Source: Bacteroidota bacterium
GTDB lineage: Bacteria > Bacteroidota > Bacteroidia > Cytophagales > Cyclobacteriaceae
Direction of reading: 5' to 3'
DNA length: 64,000 nt
Assembly (NCBI GenBank): GCA_016191555.1
Contig: JACPVX010000029.1
Span: 124,001 to 188,000 of the forward strand
The notes beneath the pieces are model-generated. The model saw only the letters and a program-made list of their open reading frames with translations, did no database searches and was not told the DNA's origin. Below, piece after piece: positions 16,588 through 24,259 of the stretch. Positions within the stretch are counted from its first letter, which is position 1; the number at the start of each line of letters is the position of its first letter. The translations under genes were made by a program, and so were the position numbers.

Positions 16588-19572
16588 ATGCTTGCCACCA
16601 ACATCCCCATACTGATCGGCAAAGCCATCCGGGAAGGAAAGTACCTGAACATTGGGTATAAAAATAACCGTGGCGAGTATACACAATTCTGGATCAGCAT
16701 TCTGGATATCCCTGCCACCGATGAGCTGCGGGTGAACATGTTTAATGTGACCAAAGACGATCCCATATTCGATGCAAAAATCTTTGTGTCGGGAATTCAG
16801 TCAGTCGATATCCTCCGGTTTTCACACTACGATGTATCTGAAAGTCTGATCAAAAAACTGGAAGAAGATGAGCGGCTTGAAATGTATAACGTTACCCGCT
16901 ACGATAATACCATCTTAAACTATTGCCTGGAGTGCTACAAAGCCAACAAAGACCCGTTTCTCCACAAAACGCATCTGATTGCCGGGCTCGATCTAACTGC
17001 ATTTGAAAATACAAACCCGTATCTGTTAACCGCAGAACAACAAAAGCAAATTATAAAAGAGGTATATCAGAATGACTATAAAAAGCACTACGATTACGAA
17101 CTTGCTCTGTCTGAGTTTTCCATAGACTTGAGTTCGAAGGGTAAATTTGTGGTGGCCTTTAGAAAGCTCACGTTTGATCCGGTTAAAAAAACGTTGCACG
17201 TAAGCAGCAAGACGCATTTCAATTCCAACTTCTACATTCAGCGAATCAGGTACACCTTGTCGTACTACAGCGATCTGAGTCCCGCTGATTTTGAGGCGAT
17301 GTATCTGAAAAATAAACCCGAAGCCATTGAACTGTTAAGTGGCAATTTCAAAACGGGCGAATTGCCCAACACCCGGCCTGAACTCGTGGTGTTAGGGTAT
17401 GAGCAGATCGACATTTCAGGAATTTATGATCAGATACATGCCCATTATCAAAAGAGAGAATTACAGGTTCCGCTAAAAGCATTCTTTCAGAATTTATCGT
17501 TGCTGGATAGAAAAAACCGAAAAGAACCACTCATCGTATTGTATGATCGCCATGTGAACATCGATCAGCTTCGCACGGTTTACAATGCACTCAAGTTTCC
17601 CATCACCTATGTGCAAGGGCCACCGGGTACCGGCAAAACCCAAACCATATTGAACATTATTGTTAACTGCATGGTCAATGCTAAAACGCTTTTGATTTCA
17701 TCCAACAACAATGTTCCCATTGATGGTATTAAAGACAAACTATATCTGGGCAAGTACCGCGACAAAGAGATTCAGCTTCCGGTAATCAGACTAGGTAATA
17801 ATGACTGTGTGAAGCAGGCATTGCAAACAATAAAAAAGTTATATGCTTTTGATACAAAAGATGTTCCCAAAGAAGCCATGCTGGCAAACCTCAAAGAGAA
17901 GTCAAAGGAGAAGAATAAGTTGCTGCTCGATCGGTTAAAGCAATATGAGGATAGACTAGACGTAACTCAGAACCTGGAATTCGTGAACGGCCTCTTGTCG
18001 AAAGGAAAAAATCACTTGCTCGAAAGAGAAAAACGAATACTGGATGAAAGGTTAGCGCAGATACCGGAAGTGACGAACGAAGACCTCAACAATATCTTTG
18101 AAGTAATAAAAGATAACCATCAACTCCTGCAGTTTTTTTACTTTGAGTCGTTACGATGCATCAAGCGACTAAAAACGAAAGACTATAGTCGACTCATTGA
18201 AATTGTAAATTTGGAAGAAGAGAGAACCCAGATACAGGAATTCAACAAGTGGTTAGCCAATGATGATAACCTGGAGAAATTCACGAAAGTTTTTCCAATT
18301 ATTCTTACCACCAATATTTCATCTCGCAAACTGGGAAAAAACTATACGTTTGATTTGTTGGCCATGGACGAGGCGGGTCAGTGCGATATAGCTACCAGCC
18401 TTATTCCGATTTCCAAATGCAAAAACATGGTTCTCATTGGAGATACCAACCAGTTAAAACCCATTGTGGTTTTTGAAGAGACCCGAAACCGGGAGTTAAT
18501 GCGCCAGTTTGTTATTGACAAACCGTATGATTATTACAATAATTCCATTCTATCCACCTACAAAAGAATTGATAACATCTCCCGCGACATCCTCTTGAGC
18601 TATCATTACCGCTGTGGTACAAAAATCATTCATTATTCCAACATGCGGTTTTATGAGAACAAACTAAACCTGTCAAAAATCAAGACCCTAGGGGAAGTGA
18701 AGTTGATTGACGTGAACAACATCAATCAGAAAGCAAAAAATTCAGCCATCGAAGAGGCGCAGGAAATTGTACAATTTCTCCGCGATAATAAATTATCAGA
18801 TGTCTTTATCCTCACACCCTTCCGAAATCAGGAGGCTGTTATTGGTCACTATTTAAAGGAGGCAAAAGAACGTGGAGAAATAGAGCCCTCTATCAGTTGT
18901 GGAACCATTCACAAAGTACAAGGCAGAGAAAATCATACCATCATCATTTCCACCGCGCTGTCCAGAAACACCACTTCTCGCACGTATGACTGGGTAAAAA
19001 ATAATAGTCAGTTAATCAATGTGGGTGTTACCCGAGCGAAAGAAAAATTAGTGGTAGTAACTGATAAAAAGGCAGTCGATATATTATCCAGAAAAGAGGA
19101 TGATTTGTATGCCTTGATCGAGTATGTTCAAAAAAATGGCACTACTCAAGTTTCACAAAGTACTGCCAATCGGTTTACCATTGGCTTTTCTAATAACTCC
19201 GTGTTTGAAGATGAGTTTTATAAAACCATGAGTCATTACTGTACGGTACAAGGCACACGATTTGAAAGAAATGTAAAGTTAACGGATGTGTTTCCGGACG
19301 AGATTAACAACGCGGCTGTAAACAAAAGAGAATTTGATGGAATTGTTTTTGAAGGGAAAGTGCCTAAAGTAATCTTTGAAGTAAATGGAGCCGAGCATGT
19401 TAAAAATAAAAAACGAATTGAGTCCGACACCCTAAAGATGCAACTGGCAAAAAATAAGGATGTGAAAATAATTTTAATTCCCAATCAGTACGTAAAGCAT
19501 TATGAATATATCCGGGAGTTAATGAATAAAATCAAAGGCGGGGTTTATCAAAAGACGTTGTTTGAGGATTGA
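16588..19572 (+). CDS. SF1 (UPF1/DNA2-like) helicase with WYL-like N-terminus and nuclease-like C-terminus
   Basis: 994 residues. An N-terminal stretch at about 7-75 (IREGKYLNIGYKN...) looks like a WYL domain, a ligand- or nucleic-acid-sensing module. The helicase core has motif I GPPGTGKT at 344-351, a charged insertion at about 420-560, motif II AMDEAGQ at 592-598, motif III LIGDTNQLKP, motif V GTIHKVQGRE from 772 and motif VI VGVTRAKEKL with Arg about 816. The C-terminus has REFDGIVF (Asp 917) and VIFEVNGAEH (Glu 931, Asn 933), the spacing of a PD-(D/E)XK or Vsr-like nuclease with Asn in place of Lys. The design suggests DNA processing in defence or repair (inference). It lies between two copies of the TPR gene start. 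Confidence 0.75.
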   Translation: MLATNIPILIGKAIREGKYLNIGYKNNRGEYTQFWISILDIPATDELRVNMFNVTKDDPIFDAKIFVSGIQSVDILRFSHYDVSESLIKKLEEDERLEMYNVTRYDNTILNYCLECYKANKDPFLHKTHLIAGLDLTAFENTNPYLLTAEQQKQIIKEVYQNDYKKHYDYELALSEFSIDLSSKGKFVVAFRKLTFDPVKKTLHVSSKTHFNSNFYIQRIRYTLSYYSDLSPADFEAMYLKNKPEAIELLSGNFKTGELPNTRPELVVLGYEQIDISGIYDQIHAHYQKRELQVPLKAFFQNLSLLDRKNRKEPLIVLYDRHVNIDQLRTVYNALKFPITYVQGPPGTGKTQTILNIIVNCMVNAKTLLISSNNNVPIDGIKDKLYLGKYRDKEIQLPVIRLGNNDCVKQALQTIKKLYAFDTKDVPKEAMLANLKEKSKEKNKLLLDRLKQYEDRLDVTQNLEFVNGLLSKGKNHLLEREKRILDERLAQIPEVTNEDLNNIFEVIKDNHQLLQFFYFESLRCIKRLKTKDYSRLIEIVNLEEERTQIQEFNKWLANDDNLEKFTKVFPIILTTNISSRKLGKNYTFDLLAMDEAGQCDIATSLIPISKCKNMVLIGDTNQLKPIVVFEETRNRELMRQFVIDKPYDYYNNSILSTYKRIDNISRDILLSYHYRCGTKIIHYSNMRFYENKLNLSKIKTLGEVKLIDVNNINQKAKNSAIEEAQEIVQFLRDNKLSDVFILTPFRNQEAVIGHYLKEAKERGEIEPSISCGTIHKVQGRENHTIIISTALSRNTTSRTYDWVKNNSQLINVGVTRAKEKLVVVTDKKAVDILSRKEDDLYALIEYVQKNGTTQVSQSTANRFTIGFSNNSVFEDEFYKTMSHYCTVQGTRFERNVKLTDVFPDEINNAAVNKREFDGIVFEGKVPKVIFEVNGAEHVKNKKRIESDTLKMQLAKNKDVKIILIPNQYVKHYEYIRELMNKIKGGVYQKTLFED

Positions 19573-19691
19573 TACGTTCTGATCCTGGACAATGGAGTCG
19601 ATGCTTAGCGCGAAGGGTCTCTTTATTTCGAAAAACCAGCCTCAATCACCCGGTGCAAATTAGCGTGTATGGATAACAATTAAAGAAGTGG

Positions 19692-20144
19692 CTAATGCCA
19701 ACCAATTAGCGTTGAAGTTACTTTCGTTCTCTCTAAATCAAATGTCTGGATTACGCCTACTTTGATTCTCTTGCCATTTGTTCCAGTCGTTACGACAATT
19801 GCGTCCCACCTCTTGCCATTTGAGTAAGTCGTGGCAAGAATGCTTCCTCCCGTTTTAGAATTAGTGTCAGTCGTGGCGAGAAGGGTTCCTCCCGTTTTAG
19901 AATTTGTACCAGGTGTGGCGAGAACGGCTCCTCCCTTTTTGGAATTTGCGCCAGTCGTAGCGAAAATCGTTCCTCCCGTTTTGGAATTTGCACCAATCAT
20001 GGCAAGGATGCTTCCTCCCGTTTTGGAATTTGTATCATTCACAGCGAGAATGCTTCCTCCCGTTTTAGAATTCGCGTCAGTCGTGGCGAGGATGCTTCCT
20101 CCCGTTTTGGAATTTGCATCAGCAACGAGGGTAAGCGTATTCAC
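19692..20144 (-). CDS. Tandem 14-residue repeat protein (NSKTGG repeats)
   Basis: 150 residues starting at a GTG immediately after an upstream in-frame TAG. Seven units of 14 residues with invariant NSKTGG (one NSKKGG) followed by a hydrophobic SILA-type strand cover residues 2-99; two divergent units with NGKR follow, then a 35-residue end with VGVIQTFDLE. Between units many differences are silent in this frame (TCT/TCC, ATC/ATT, CTC/CTT, GCC/GCT), which supports coding on this strand. No signal peptide. The repeat could form a beta-solenoid or a binding array; I know no named family. Its 3' end faces the helicase gene. Confidence 0.5.
   Translation of the reverse strand: MNTLTLVADANSKTGGSILATTDANSKTGGSILAVNDTNSKTGGSILAMIGANSKTGGTIFATTGANSKKGGAVLATPGTNSKTGGTLLATTDTNSKTGGSILATTYSNGKRWDAIVVTTGTNGKRIKVGVIQTFDLERTKVTSTLIGWH
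19846..20139 (-). repeat. Seven tandem 42-bp repeat units
   Basis: Units begin at 19846, 19888, 19930, 19972, 20014, 20056 and 20098 with no length variation. On the + strand each starts CCTCCCGTTTT(A/G)GAATT; unit 3 has one change in this core. Constant length in multiples of three and mostly silent changes point to a coding array. A partial, diverged unit lies just before 19846. Confidence 0.85.
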
Positions 20145-20167
20145 CTATTCATAATAGACTACCACCA

Positions 20168-20204
20168 CCCATTTTTCGCCACGGATAGTTGGATGCGAAA
20201 TGGG
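20168..20204. other. Inverted repeat in the 228-bp gap upstream of two divergent genes
   Basis: CCCATTTTTCGC (20168-20179) and GCGAAATGGG (20195-20204) can pair with a two-base bulge and a 15-nt loop. The gap 20145-20372 separates the repeat-protein gene from the divergently transcribed gene at 20373. A further short inverted repeat, CACAAC/GTTGTG, lies nearer the start of the latter. Operator or mRNA structure are both possible. Confidence 0.4.
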
Positions 20205-20372
20205 GTATCTAAAAATAGTTTTAGGATTTTTAGAAAAGTTGCATCTCAACGTGCCAATCCGTTTTCGGTTACAGCCATTTTGAAAAATAAAGTTGTAAAA
20301 AATCTGCTAAAAAACCACAACCCGCGGTGGTAGTAGGTGCGTTGTGATGCCATAACTTAAATACAAACAGTT

Positions 20373-21095
20373 ATGTCACACACCAAAAATGTAGAAGCCT
20401 TTGAGAAGCTCTTTGGCATCTGCGCAGGTTGCGGAAGTAAGTACAATCCTGCTCAAGAAAAACTCCGTATCGAAAACATGTTTCAGTTGTTGGCAACCGG
20501 CAAAGGGGCACTTCAGAATTGGAGTGCCGCGAAGACCGATCACAACAACGCGAGTAACGCGCGCGAAGTGTCGTACCAAGGCGTAGGGAAGCTGGGCGTA
20601 CGCATCGTAGGCGAGTTGAAGGCAAGCGATGTGCTGGAGCAAACGGTAAACGATGCCAAGGGTGCGCTACGCCTGATCAAAGGTCAGCGTGCAACCAGTC
20701 AAACACCAGATAAGGCAACCGTGGCAGCTGGCACCACTGAAGTTGCGGCACGCAAGCGTAGAGCCAGAGGAGCGGACTTCGCCAGCATGGCCCAGAACTT
20801 TCAGCAATTGGTGTACATCGCGTCTGCCGAGCACGCCTATCAACCGGAAGCAACCGACCTGATGGTACACGCACTGAAGGATAAGGCACAACAGTTGCAA
20901 AGCAACAACAGCAAGGTGATCCAAGCTTGGTCTTTGTTAAATGAAGCACGTAAAAAAAGAGATGAAGTGCTCTACAATGAAAACACCGGATTGGTAAGCA
21001 TTGCCAAAGCTGTGAAGCAAAAAGTGAAAGCCATCTTCGGCACGACCAGCACCGAGTATAAGCAAATAGCGCACATTCGTTTCACCACTAAATAA
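20373..21095 (+). CDS. Protein of unknown function, helix-rich
   Basis: 240 residues, soluble and strongly helical by composition. An early CAGCGSKYNP stretch (residues 16-25) has two Cys. A basic RKRRARG patch lies near 127-133, followed by long helices rich in Gln, Ala and Asn. No family recognised. It is followed by a strong hairpin at 21120-21149, which probably ends its transcript, so it is likely a single-gene unit. GC is higher than in the AT-rich protease/ATPase pair. Confidence 0.65.
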   Translation: MSHTKNVEAFEKLFGICAGCGSKYNPAQEKLRIENMFQLLATGKGALQNWSAAKTDHNNASNAREVSYQGVGKLGVRIVGELKASDVLEQTVNDAKGALRLIKGQRATSQTPDKATVAAGTTEVAARKRRARGADFASMAQNFQQLVYIASAEHAYQPEATDLMVHALKDKAQQLQSNNSKVIQAWSLLNEARKKRDEVLYNENTGLVSIAKAVKQKVKAIFGTTSTEYKQIAHIRFTTK

Positions 21096-21119
21096 TGAAC
21101 ATGAAGCCAAACAGGTGAC

Positions 21120-21149
21120 AACCTCTGCACACGATGGTGTGCAGAGGTT
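21120..21149 (+). terminator. Perfect 13-bp hairpin after the 240-residue protein gene
   Basis: AACCTCTGCACAC, loop GATG, GTGTGCAGAGGTT: a perfect 13-bp stem 24 nt after the stop at 21095. The stem is G+C-containing, but no run of T follows (ACGATTAAAG), so it is a terminator-like structure rather than a textbook intrinsic terminator. Confidence 0.6.
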
Positions 21150-21259
21150 ACGATTAAAGTGTTGCCAAGCATATCATTCGCTCTTTCCGTATCGTTCGCA
21201 GCAATTATCTCAACAAAAAAATAAAATCATGACTCAACCACAATCAACAAACCACTTCT

Positions 21260-21877
21260 GTGAAAACCTTCATCTTTATTATCATTATTGTCATCCTCGC
21301 CTTTGGCGCAGGTTATTTGTTTCATAAGTCCGAGCCCAACCCTACCCCACAGCAGCTCACGTTAGAGCAAATCCTTTCCATCAAAGAGCTGCATTTAGTA
21401 AAACATACCTACACCGATCTGTTTTACTTACATCGAAACAACAATCCCAATAAACCCATTCGGGCCATTGTACAGATTCCGGTGTCCATCACTGCTTATC
21501 TCAACTTAAAAGAAATTAAGTTAGTCCATCACCACGATTCATTGAAAGTAATTGTGTTGCCGCATGCACAACTCAATGCACCGAACTACCATATCGACCA
21601 AATGATTGTGCGCGAAACCAGAGCCCTGCAAGTGCATGTAGGAAAAGATATGTATCCGTTAGTGGGCAATTATCTAAAGGATCGGGTAGCTGAGCGCATC
21701 GACACACTGCGTAAAGCGGCTATCTCAACTCAAATACTCGAGCAAGCCGAAAAAGAAGGCAAAGAATACATTGAAAAATTATTGCATACACTACACCGTC
21801 AGGATATTTTAGTAACCTTTGAAACATCGGTATCGGCAAAGTCAGACCCTGCGCTCGTTGGTATACCTCATCAATAA
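21260..21877 (+). CDS. DUF4230 family membrane-anchored protein
   Basis: 205 residues from a GTG start that puts a single hydrophobic helix at residues 3-20 (FIFIIIIVILAFGAGYLF), followed by a periplasmic-type body. The opening of the body (LEQILSIKELHLVKHTYTD) and the strand/helix order with a late charged helix (ILEQAEKEGKEYIEKLL) fit the DUF4230 family, whose function is not known. An ATG at 21229 is in another frame and would not give the membrane helix. The gene ends 57 nt before the TPR gene start. Confidence 0.7.
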   Translation: MKTFIFIIIIVILAFGAGYLFHKSEPNPTPQQLTLEQILSIKELHLVKHTYTDLFYLHRNNNPNKPIRAIVQIPVSITAYLNLKEIKLVHHHDSLKVIVLPHAQLNAPNYHIDQMIVRETRALQVHVGKDMYPLVGNYLKDRVAERIDTLRKAAISTQILEQAEKEGKEYIEKLLHTLHRQDILVTFETSVSAKSDPALVGIPHQ

Positions 21878-21934
21878 GGGAGATGAATGTTGCTAACCGA
21901 TTGCGGGAACCGTGCGGATTATTATCTTCGCCCC

Positions 21935-22672
21935 ATGTTACGGTTCTACACGCCTCTATTAATTCTGCAAGCGGTTACGCTCTACCTGGCCTATCGCAAT
22001 AATGCAGAACAGCGTTGGTATTGGTTTATCATTTTCTTTCCGGGGCTGGGTAGCTTGTTGTATCTCTTTGATCAATATTATAGTCGGAAAAACATTAGCT
22101 CCGTCACGGAGACTTTTAAAGAAGTGGTTAATTCCAACCACAAAACGGAACAACTCGAGAAAGCGCTCCGCTTCAGCGATAACACCAAAAACAAACTCAA
22201 TCTGGCGGCTGCCTATATGGAGATAGGCCGTTATGGGGATGCCATCCATCTTTACGAAAGTACCTTAACCGGTTTTATGGAAGACGATCCGGGCGTGCGC
22301 ATGAAACTCTTGGATGCACACTTCATGGCAAAGAACTATGATCAGGCGATTCTACTTGCTGTGAAATTGGAAAGTGAAAAAACCTTTAAGAACGCAGAGT
22401 CTCGGCTTTCGTATGCGTGGGCCCTGCACTATCAAGGAAAGTCGGAAGCCGCTGAGAAAGTCTTTCAGGACATGAACAAGCCTTTCACCAACTTCAAACA
22501 TCGGGTTGCGTATGGCGCATTCCTCTCAGCAACTTCCAGAAAGAACGAAGCGAAAATTTTACTGGAAGCACTATTGGAAGAATTTGAACACATGAGCGGA
22601 CCCGAGCGAAAGCTTCACCGTGATGTAAACCGCGATGCACGGAACCTGCACACTTCGCTTTCACAGAAGTAG
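21935..22672 (+). CDS. Membrane-anchored TPR protein (intact copy)
   Basis: 245 residues from ATG 21935. A start 16 codons upstream (21887) is possible, but 21935 begins directly with the first helix and has the box TATCTTCG just before it, conserved in the decayed copy at 16.2 kb. Two hydrophobic helices (about 4-20 and 28-46; FIIFFPGLGSLLYLF resembles the PLDc_N/cardiolipin-synthase N-terminal module) are followed by about four TPR-like helix pairs (AAYMEIGRYGDAIHLYE and similar) to the C-terminus. TPR repeats usually mediate protein contacts. The partner is unknown. Confidence 0.75.
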   Translation: MLRFYTPLLILQAVTLYLAYRNNAEQRWYWFIIFFPGLGSLLYLFDQYYSRKNISSVTETFKEVVNSNHKTEQLEKALRFSDNTKNKLNLAAAYMEIGRYGDAIHLYESTLTGFMEDDPGVRMKLLDAHFMAKNYDQAILLAVKLESEKTFKNAESRLSYAWALHYQGKSEAAEKVFQDMNKPFTNFKHRVAYGAFLSATSRKNEAKILLEALLEEFEHMSGPERKLHRDVNRDARNLHTSLSQK

Positions 22673-22711
22673 ATCTAAAAATATTTCGTGTTGATTCAAC
22701 GTCAGAATAAT

Positions 22712-23371
22712 CTATTCTGCCAACGTAAACCCAAACACCGGGTAACCGCTCATATCCGGTGATTGTTTAACGAGTTGAAATCCATTTTTTGCCATCTTCG
22801 CAAGAAACTCATTGATTGTGTAGAGCGGTCGGCCACATTTTTTATCTGAACAAGACTCACCTTCCTTGTGATCACCTCGAAAAGAATCGCGGATGAAAAT
22901 TTTGCCGTTGGGCTTTAGCTTCTTGCGCAAGTCTCGTAACATAACATCCGGCTCAGTGAAAGCATGCATAGTGGCGTTAGAATAAATCAGATCGAGAGAG
23001 GCATCGGGCAGATTAGATTGAGTAGTACTGCCATAAACTAAGTGGAAGTGATTTTGATCGCCAAGAGGGTAGCCCAGTTGCTTTGAATAGTAGGCAATCA
23101 TCTTATCGACATTCTTCTGTTGCAATAGCTCCCGGTCAATATCCTGTATATAAACCGAACAACTATCCAGCTGAGTCGCCATGATTACCGTGAGCGCACC
23201 GGAGCCAGCGCCCACATCGGCAACCGCCATGCCCGGCTTGACTTCGAGAAATTCAATGATGGGTTGAAAAGTAGATTTGGCATTTTCCTTGGTAAAAACA
23301 GGGCCCTTGGTATAAGGGGCGCATGCAGCGAAAAGAACAAAAGTGAAGAGTAAGCTTTTGGTATTCATCAT
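22712..23371 (-). CDS. Class I SAM-dependent methyltransferase fold with lipoprotein signal
   Basis: 219 residues. SAM-binding motif I VADVGAGSGAL lies near 49-59, and acidic and post-I motifs follow (YIQDID near 76; DLIYSNATMHAF near 125-136), so the fold is a Rossmann methyltransferase. The N-terminus (SLLFTFVLFAAC, Cys about 17) is a lipoprotein signal. An extracytoplasmic lipoprotein would meet no SAM, so either the signal is not processed, the enzyme faces inward, or the fold has another ligand. A palindrome GTTTCA-TT-TGAAAC sits 10 nt upstream of the start. Transcribed against the TPR gene, with a 39-nt gap between the ends. Confidence 0.7.
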   Translation of the reverse strand: MMNTKSLLFTFVLFAACAPYTKGPVFTKENAKSTFQPIIEFLEVKPGMAVADVGAGSGALTVIMATQLDSCSVYIQDIDRELLQQKNVDKMIAYYSKQLGYPLGDQNHFHLVYGSTTQSNLPDASLDLIYSNATMHAFTEPDVMLRDLRKKLKPNGKIFIRDSFRGDHKEGESCSDKKCGRPLYTINEFLAKMAKNGFQLVKQSPDMSGYPVFGFTLAE

Positions 23372-23380
23372 CAGGCATAA

Positions 23381-23394
23381 GTTTCATTTGAAAC
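23381..23394. promoter_or_regulatory. Palindrome upstream of the methyltransferase-like gene
   Basis: GTTTCA, TT, TGAAAC: 6-bp arms around two bases, 10 nt before the start codon of the gene on the minus strand. It could be an operator or part of a 5' leader hairpin. Single site, so support is weak. Confidence 0.35.
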
Positions 23395-23562
23395 GAAAAT
23401 TTATCTGCCGAATTATATCAGCCACCACTTGTTGTAGCAGATTTATGGGTTCGTGTTGTCTGGCTGCCACCCAATAGAAACCACCTGATGTTAAGTATAC
23501 GATCGCTACTTGGATCATAACCACTCTTTCTATTATCTTGTTCTTATAAAACCCAAAAGACC

Positions 23563-24234
23563 ATGATCATTTACGGCTGGAATGCAAAGAATATCAAGCA
23601 GGCTCCATTAGAAAACTACGAGTGCCCCAATTGCCAGCAAAAGCAATCGGTGATCGTCATCTTCGCGAGATATGTTGACATCTTTTGGATACCGGTGTTT
23701 CCCTTTAAGAAAACAGCTGTTATCGTTTGTACGAATTGCAAACACGAAACAGAGGAAAATAATATTGAGCTGGGCACGAAAGGAGCCATTCAACAACTGA
23801 AGTCTGCCGTGCCCATTCCGAAGTATTTGTTTTCCGGCTTGGCGCTGATCCTGTTTGCGATCGCCTTTTTTACCTATCAGGGAATACAAAACGGTGAAAA
23901 AGAAAACGCATATCTGGGCGATCCGAAAGCAGGAGATATCTATTTTTTGAAAAATGATAAGGGAAAAAGTGCGAATAACTATTACCTGATGAAAGTTCGA
24001 AAAGTGGAGGGCGATTCTTTGTGGATATCGTACAACTCATTCTGGTATAGCCGTATGACCAAGAAACTTGATCCCAAAGATGGGTTTTACAATATCATGT
24101 ATTCCATGCACAAGGATGGCCTTAAAGAACTACAGACTTCCGGAGAGCTTAAAAAAATTATGCGCGAATATTCAGCTGCTGACGGATTCGATCAGGAGGT
24201 TGAATTTCATGAATCTGATACCACCGCGAATTGA
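23563..24234 (+). CDS. Zinc-ribbon membrane protein, function unknown
   Basis: 223 residues. Two CxxC knuckles, CPNC near 21-24 and CTNC near 56-59, make a zinc-ribbon at the N-terminus, with hydrophobic VIFARYVDIFWIPVFPF between them. A single transmembrane helix follows near 88-106 (LFSGLALILFAIAFFTY). The remaining ~115 residues form a polar domain with alternating strands (GDIYFLKND, YYLMKVRKVEGDSLWISY). Similar zinc-ribbon plus helix proteins occur in Cytophagales, but I know no function. A TATCTTGT box about 30 nt before the ATG is a possible -7 element. Confidence 0.65.
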   Translation: MIIYGWNAKNIKQAPLENYECPNCQQKQSVIVIFARYVDIFWIPVFPFKKTAVIVCTNCKHETEENNIELGTKGAIQQLKSAVPIPKYLFSGLALILFAIAFFTYQGIQNGEKENAYLGDPKAGDIYFLKNDKGKSANNYYLMKVRKVEGDSLWISYNSFWYSRMTKKLDPKDGFYNIMYSMHKDGLKELQTSGELKKIMREYSAADGFDQEVEFHESDTTAN

Positions 24235-24259
24235 AGTATCCGTTTTTGAAGGTTGCAGC

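Noticed and set aside
19681..19703. Third fragment of the TPR gene (AAAGAAGTGGCTAATGCCAACC)
   Set aside because: Only about 20 bases resemble the TPR gene, which is within what chance or a short motif allows.
19846..20139. CRISPR array
   Set aside because: Units are contiguous with no spacers, have an exact coding period and no cas genes are nearby.
19831..20154. Open frame on the + strand through the 42-bp repeats
   Set aside because: It encodes a low-complexity LPPVLEF repeat; silent changes between units cluster in the minus-strand frame, so the plus frame is a shadow.
24068..24259. Longer N-terminus of the glycosidase-like protein
   Set aside because: It overlaps the zinc-ribbon gene and would bury the signal peptide.
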